Positions 60,492 to 64,000 of a stretch of DNA of 64,000 nucleotides are shown piece after piece. The first letter of the stretch is position 1. Every line of letters begins with the position of its first letter. The position numbers and the translations under genes were made by a program. This stretch comes from JAUZRW01 sp964549915 (lineage in GTDB: Bacteria; Chloroflexota; Anaerolineae; Aggregatilineales; Phototrophicaceae). The notes under the pieces were generated by a model. The model was not told the origin of the DNA and did no database searches. It saw nothing but the letters and a program-made list of their open reading frames with translations. Location of the stretch: the NCBI GenBank assembly GCA_964549915.1, contig CAZJWX010000002.1, forward strand, positions 124,001-188,000, read 5' to 3'.

Positions 60492-61808
60492 TCACCCCAT
60501 CGTTGAGTCCAGCGCATGCACACCAAGCCGCTGCAACGTCTCCACGAAACCGGGGAAGGAGTCGCTAGCGCATTGGGCATCGGTGACAACCGTCATCTCA
60601 TCTGCCACCAGCCCTGCAACCGCCAGGCTCATCGCCACGCGGTGATCATCGTGACCGTCCGTCGTCGCGCCCATCAAGCGCTGCTTGCCGACGATACGGA
60701 AGCCGTCTTCCCGTTCCTCGATCTGCGCACCCAGTTTACGCAGTTCCCCCGCCATGACTGCGATGCGATCCGTCTCCTTCACGCGCAGTTCACGGGCATC
60801 CCGCACCAGCGTTTCGCCTTCCGCGCGCAGGGCTGCGACCATCAAAACCGGGAACTCATCAATCATGCGCACCACGACTTCGCCGCCGATTTCAGTCCCG
60901 CGTAACTCGCTGAATTGGGCGCGAATCGTGCCCACTGGTTCGCCCGCTTCCAATCCGGTCTCTGTAACTTCGATTCGGGCACCCATCTGAGCCAGCACGT
61001 CCAACAACCCGGTGCGCGTCCCATTCAGGTTGACGCCAGTGATGGTCAGGTCGCTGTCTGGCACGATCAACCCGGCGACAATCAGAAACGCTGCCGAGGA
61101 AAAATCACCCGGCACTGTCAAATCAAGCGGCTGCAGGGTGCTGCCAGGTGTCAGGCGGATTTCATTGCCCTGTGTGATGACATCAACGCCCATCGCCTGC
61201 AACATGCGCTCAGTATGGTCGCGTGCTGGCCCCGGCTCCACGATGATGGTCTCGCCCTGCGCGAACAGCCCCGCCAGCAGAACAGCACTCTTGACCTGAG
61301 CGCTGGCAACGGGCAATTCGTAGCGGATGCCGCGCAGAGTCGCAGGTTCGATTACCAGCGGCGCTTTGCCATCCGCACTGCTGATCTGTGCGCCCATCTC
61401 GCTCAGTGGATCGGTGATGCGCCTCATGGGACGCCGCCGCAGTTGGTAGCTGCCGTCCAGCACCGAGGGAAACGGCTGCCCCGCCATGATCCCCGCTGCC
61501 AGGCGAATCCCCGTCCCGGCATTGACGAAATCCAGCGGCGCAGAGGGTGCCTGCAACTGCCCACCGTGAATGGTCAGCGTGTGGGCGTCCTGACGCTCAA
61601 TCGGCACGCCCAGGGCACGTACTGCCCCTAACGTCGCTTCCGTGTCGCCCGCTGCCAGCCAGCCGCGCACATGGCTCGTGCCCGCTGCGAGCATGCCCAA
61701 CAGCACAGCACGATGCGAGATCGATTTATCCCCCGAAACGGTTGTGCTCGCTCGCAGGGGCGGGCTGGGTTTCAGCGTGAGCGTTGCTGCCATTGCGTTT
61801 TGCTTCAT
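60492..61808 (-). CDS. aroA: 3-phosphoshikimate 1-carboxyvinyltransferase (EPSP synthase)
   Basis: 438 residues. Motifs: VSGDKSISHRAVLLG, FVNAGTGIRLAAGIMAG, HTERMLQAMG, LRVKETDRIAVMAGELRKLGA and DGHDDHRVAMSLAVAG. The start at 61808 lies 83 bases inside tyrA. Even the latest plausible start (61793) overlaps by 68 bases, since the conserved GDKS sequence itself coincides with the tyrA stop. Translation coupling is therefore very likely. Confidence 0.95.
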   Translation of the reverse strand: MKQNAMAATLTLKPSPPLRASTTVSGDKSISHRAVLLGMLAAGTSHVRGWLAAGDTEATLGAVRALGVPIERQDAHTLTIHGGQLQAPSAPLDFVNAGTGIRLAAGIMAGQPFPSVLDGSYQLRRRPMRRITDPLSEMGAQISSADGKAPLVIEPATLRGIRYELPVASAQVKSAVLLAGLFAQGETIIVEPGPARDHTERMLQAMGVDVITQGNEIRLTPGSTLQPLDLTVPGDFSSAAFLIVAGLIVPDSDLTITGVNLNGTRTGLLDVLAQMGARIEVTETGLEAGEPVGTIRAQFSELRGTEIGGEVVVRMIDEFPVLMVAALRAEGETLVRDARELRVKETDRIAVMAGELRKLGAQIEEREDGFRIVGKQRLMGATTDGHDDHRVAMSLAVAGLVADEMTVVTDAQCASDSFPGFVETLQRLGVHALDSTMG

Positions 61809-62679
61809 AGGTTTTCATCCAATCCAGCCGTGCCTCGCGCACGGGATACAGGGTTTGAACCAGATTCTCGTAGTCGCCAGCAATCAGTTTGGCTTCCATC
61901 TGCGCCAACTGCACGCGGAACATCGCCAGCAGGGTGGCGACAGCACGGGCATTGGTGCTGAGGATGTCGCCCATCATTTTGATGTCGCTGCCCGCCAAGC
62001 GGGACATATCGCGGAACCCCCCTGCTGCCAGTTCCCAGAAGGCGCTGTCGCGTTCGGCTTCGTTGGCTATGGTTGCCACCATCGAAGCGCTCAGAATATA
62101 CGGCAGATGGCTGATTCCGGCCACGATGCGATCATGGCGCTCAGCCTCCATGTCGATGGGAATACCGCCGATGGCCTGCACCAGTGCGCGTGCTCGCTCT
62201 CGCGTCGCCGGGGTTGTACGCCGTGTATCACAGAGCACGAAGGGACGATTCTGATAGAGCGCAGGATCCGACGCCAGCACGCCGTTGCTCTCTTTGCCCG
62301 TCATGGGATGCCCGCCGATGGCGTTGACGCCAATTGGGAGCTGCCCCATCGCGTCGCAGATGTCGTGCTTGGTGCTGCCCAGGTCAATCAAGAGCGTGTT
62401 GGAGCGCAGATAGCTACCGATACGCTTGCGCAGCATATCGGTGATGATGCGCACCGGAGCCGCCAACACGACGGTATCCGCGTAGCGCACCCCCTGCTGC
62501 AAATTGTCGGTCGCCTCGTCGACGATGCCTGCTTGCAGCGCGTAAGCACGAGCCTCCGCATTGGGTTCGACGGCGGTGATGACTCCGGCGGAGTCGCGCA
62601 GCGCTCGCGCGATGCTGCCGCCCATCAAGCCCAGGCCAACAATGGTGAGATGCTGCGTTGTAAATCCTCTGGATGTCAT
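61726..62679 (-). CDS. tyrA: Prephenate dehydrogenase
   Basis: 317 residues, NAD-dependent tyrosine branch. Rossmann motif IVGLGLMGGSIARALRD; DLGSTKHDICDAM and GGHPMTGKESNGVLA carry catalytic and substrate-binding residues; SHLPYILSASMVA closes the active site. There is no C-terminal ACT domain, so feedback may lie in transcription or in another enzyme. It begins 18 bases after aroH and overlaps aroA by 83. Confidence 0.94.
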   Translation of the reverse strand: MTSRGFTTQHLTIVGLGLMGGSIARALRDSAGVITAVEPNAEARAYALQAGIVDEATDNLQQGVRYADTVVLAAPVRIITDMLRKRIGSYLRSNTLLIDLGSTKHDICDAMGQLPIGVNAIGGHPMTGKESNGVLASDPALYQNRPFVLCDTRRTTPATRERARALVQAIGGIPIDMEAERHDRIVAGISHLPYILSASMVATIANEAERDSAFWELAAGGFRDMSRLAGSDIKMMGDILSTNARAVATLLAMFRVQLAQMEAKLIAGDYENLVQTLYPVREARLDWMKTYEAKRNGSNAHAETQPAPASEHNRFGG

Positions 62680-62697
62680 CGTTTCCGCTGTCCCAGT

Positions 62698-63087
62698 TCA
62701 GCTTTCCGTTGGCGCTTGATCTTGCACGAGGTCAGGGCGCAAGACAACCGCGCCGCGCAAAAAAATGTGGTTCACATCGTCGATGCTGCGCGTCGTATTC
62801 CAGTGCAGCAGCACCCGAATGCATGATGCCAGCCCATCCGGCACCGCCATCTCCTGAAAGCAAAGCAGCGGCGCACGCAGCCAGCCCATCTTGCGTGCCG
62901 CTTCCGCCGGGAACGCCGCGTTGACATCCGGCGTCGCAGTGAAGAAGACGCTGGCGACCGCCTCTTCTTCGATTTCATTGGCGTCGACCATTGCACGCAG
63001 CAACGTCTCCGTCGCTTCCAGAATCGCTTCTGGCGTGTTCTCTTCGACTGTGATTGCGCCGCGTGCGCCCCGCATCATCAAATTCAT
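62698..63087 (-). CDS. aroH: Chorismate mutase, AroH type
   Basis: 129 residues, the trimeric Bacillus-type fold that converts chorismate to prephenate. Motifs: MMRGARGAITVEENTPEAI (active-site Arg), FTATPDVNAAFPAEAARK, and HWNTTRSIDDVNHIFLRGAVVLR with the catalytic Arg. The ATG at 63087 has AGGGGG 7 bases upstream. The frame stays open to 63198, but that part is the attenuator leader and not protein. First gene of the aro operon. Confidence 0.95.
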   Translation of the reverse strand: MNLMMRGARGAITVEENTPEAILEATETLLRAMVDANEIEEEAVASVFFTATPDVNAAFPAEAARKMGWLRAPLLCFQEMAVPDGLASCIRVLLHWNTTRSIDDVNHIFLRGAVVLRPDLVQDQAPTES

Positions 63088-63123
63088 ACCGAACCCCCTG
63101 AATGTAGCGCGTGACAACAAAAA

Positions 63124-63150
63124 AGGCGCGGGGTGTAGAACCCTGCGCCT
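63124..63150 (-). terminator. Intrinsic terminator in the aro leader (attenuator)
   Basis: On the minus strand AGGCGCAGGG pairs with CCCCGCGCCT (10 pairs, one wobble) around a 7-base loop. The U tract is TTTTTT (63119-63124). It stands 36 bases before the aroH ATG, too close to leave room for another promoter, so it must control aroH itself. Segment 63129-63136 can instead pair with 63195-63202 (8 perfect pairs), destroying the terminator. Confidence 0.82.
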
Positions 63151-63173
63151 GAAAATCCCATCATTCATCCTGC

Positions 63174-63263
63174 TCAGCCAGCGACCAGCGTCCCACACCC
63201 CGTTCTATTGATGGTGTAATAAAAGTACGCTTTGTGGCTGTTGCAGGTAATTTGCTCACTCAT
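63174..63263 (-). CDS. Leader peptide of the aro operon (29 aa) with a Tyr-Phe-Tyr-Tyr run
   Basis: Reading from the ATG at 63263: MSEQITCNSHKAYFYYTI, then NRTGCGTLVAG and TGA at 63174-63176. The control codons TAC TTT TAT TAC occupy 63227-63216. Directly after them lies ACACC (63217-63213), which can pair with GGTGT (63199-63195). That same segment is the antiterminator strand. A ribosome stalled on the Tyr codons would mask the first partner and free the antiterminator. No strong Shine-Dalgarno is visible (GAGCAGAG about 10 bases upstream), so translation strength is uncertain. Confidence 0.72.
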   Translation of the reverse strand: MSEQITCNSHKAYFYYTINRTGCGTLVAG

Positions 63264-63293
63264 GTCGTCGGACTCTGCTCATCAAACGCGCTA

Positions 63294-63322
63294 ACCATAC
63301 CCCTTGCACGCGCGTCTGTCAA
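63294..63322 (-). promoter_or_regulatory. Promoter of the aro operon
   Basis: On the minus strand a perfect TTGACA, a 17-base spacer and TATGGT. The start is near 63287, giving a 200-base leader before aroH. Confidence 0.78.
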
Positions 63323-63421
63323 ACTCCCGATGCTTGTGGCACACATCCTCAGGCACTTCGTACAACGCATCCCGGTCAGGTTGCACGAAGCCACTGGCGC
63401 AGCCTCGCATGAAATCCGCAA

Positions 63422-64000
63422 TCACGGGTCACAGATCTTCCACGCGCCGCCTTCGCGGATCACGTAGGCATTCGCGCCTTCGACGGTCAAACCGGGGCTG
63501 GAAATCACCTGACTCATGGGTAGATCCAGCGGTTCCCGATCACCCAGCGTCATACGCAGCGAACCCGTCATGCGCAAATAGGCATCTTCCGGGTTCTCTT
63601 CCAGTATTTCCACAGTCAGGTTCACGAATTCGAAAGACAACTCCTGGCCTTGGGGAACTGCGGCTTCCATTTGCCCGAAGCTCTGTTCGACCATATCAAT
63701 CTGATTGAGGTCTTTCTCACAGGTCATTTCGCGCAGGCGTTCATAATCCTGCTCAGTGAAGACCTGTAGATACTCGCGCACCACCTCATCCGGTGGAGGG
63801 CCTTGCAGTGCGGGTAACACCCCGAAGATGACCACTAATGCCAGCACGAAGATAGTCAGCAGGCCGAAGCCAATACGAATCGACAACGGAACCTGTGTCT
63901 CTTTCTTCTCTTCTTCGATGTACCGACTCTTGACCAGCTTTTCAGGGCGCATCCGCCCTTCCGGCGTACTGAGGTCGATTTCTTCCTCTGCCTCATCCAT
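63422..64000 (-). CDS. Single-pass membrane protein, possibly truncated by the window edge
   Basis: 192 residues ending at the window border with an ATG, which may or may not be the true start. An acidic cytosolic N-terminus (DEAEEEIDLSTPEG) is followed by a membrane helix (about 44-66) and an extracytoplasmic domain of about 125 residues. That domain looks like a DUF4878/lumazine-binding-type alpha-beta fold (VVREYLQVFTEQDYERLREM). It has two Cys. Function unknown. It lies 100 bases upstream of the aro promoter and is a separate unit. Confidence 0.65.
   Translation of the reverse strand: MDEAEEEIDLSTPEGRMRPEKLVKSRYIEEEKKETQVPLSIRIGFGLLTIFVLALVVIFGVLPALQGPPPDEVVREYLQVFTEQDYERLREMTCEKDLNQIDMVEQSFGQMEAAVPQGQELSFEFVNLTVEILEENPEDAYLRMTGSLRMTLGDREPLDLPMSQVISSPGLTVEGANAYVIREGGAWKICDP

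Noticed and set aside
63084..63161. Second small ORF (25 codons) in the aro leader ending ATGA at aroH
   Set aside because: It runs through the terminator stem and is probably fortuitous, although its TGA overlaps the aroH ATG; the upstream ORF with the Tyr-Phe-Tyr-Tyr run fits attenuation far better.
63090..63290. T-box riboswitch in front of aroH
   Set aside because: No AGGGTGGNACCGCG-type T-box sequence or stem I features are visible; the leader-peptide mechanism explains the layout.

Overview
The window reads as chromosome of a high-GC, probably monoderm bacterium of the phylum Chloroflexota, most likely the Anaerolineae or a neighbouring class. This placement is inferred, not computed. 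It rests on extracytoplasmic proteins with long Thr/Pro-rich linkers (TPTPT and ATPEPSATN types), several SH3 and TPR secreted proteins, topoisomerase I with an N-terminal zinc ribbon, a DUF3662/FHA pair next to an FtsW/PBP pair, and glycosyltransferases without LPS genes. Coding density is very high. Neighbouring genes often overlap by 1-30 bases and convergent genes often share stop codons.

Layout. 0-2.6 kb: a membrane-anchored PpiC foldase (cut by the left edge) and two FHA proteins. 2.6-7 kb: an SDR with an altered active site, MTA phosphorylase, an FtsW/RodA-type SEDS protein and a class B PBP-like protein that has lost all three transpeptidase motifs. 7-13 kb: a flippase-like membrane protein, a C39-like peptidase/TPR protein, MurJ, a metallo-beta-lactamase-fold hydrolase and a phosphomutase-like metalloenzyme. 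13-21.4 kb: two small genes, then ffh-rpsP-khpA-rimM, dprA, mannose-1-phosphate guanylyltransferase and topA. 21.5-31 kb: secreted or membrane proteins (a Pro/Gln repeat protein, a solute-binding/SH3/CARDB protein, an M23 peptidase lipoprotein, an SH3/zinc-ribbon protein, a lipoprotein), greA, a second MBL protein and tRNA-Arg(CCG). 31-34 kb: a PadR regulator with modA-modB. 34-39.6 kb: a GH-A glycoside hydrolase, an amino-acid-type binding protein and three glycosyltransferases (GT4, GT4, GT9). 39.6-49.7 kb, mostly minus strand: PPK2, RqcH/NFACT, heme O synthase, a DUF4139 protein, a cytosolic histidine kinase, a BtuF-like protein, purA and a degenerate S51 protein. 49.7-55.7 kb: an M20 amidohydrolase, a PIG-L deacetylase, a RicT/PSP1 protein, aspartate kinase and glutamine synthetase. 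55.7-63.3 kb: an almost complete shikimate/chorismate/tyrosine operon on the minus strand in the order aroH-tyrA-aroA-(TM protein)-aroE-aroC-aroK-aroB-aroQ.

The strongest discovery candidate is the 200-base leader of the aro operon. It has a good sigma70-type promoter, a 29-codon leader peptide with four consecutive aromatic codons (Tyr-Phe-Tyr-Tyr), mutually exclusive hairpins and an intrinsic terminator 36 bases before aroH. Its geometry fits ribosome-mediated attenuation by charged tRNA-Tyr/Phe. The second is the catalytically dead PBP partnered with an FtsW/RodA protein. The promoters recognised here follow a TTGnnn-17-TATAAT pattern, and three of them sit so close to their genes that the mRNAs should be leaderless.
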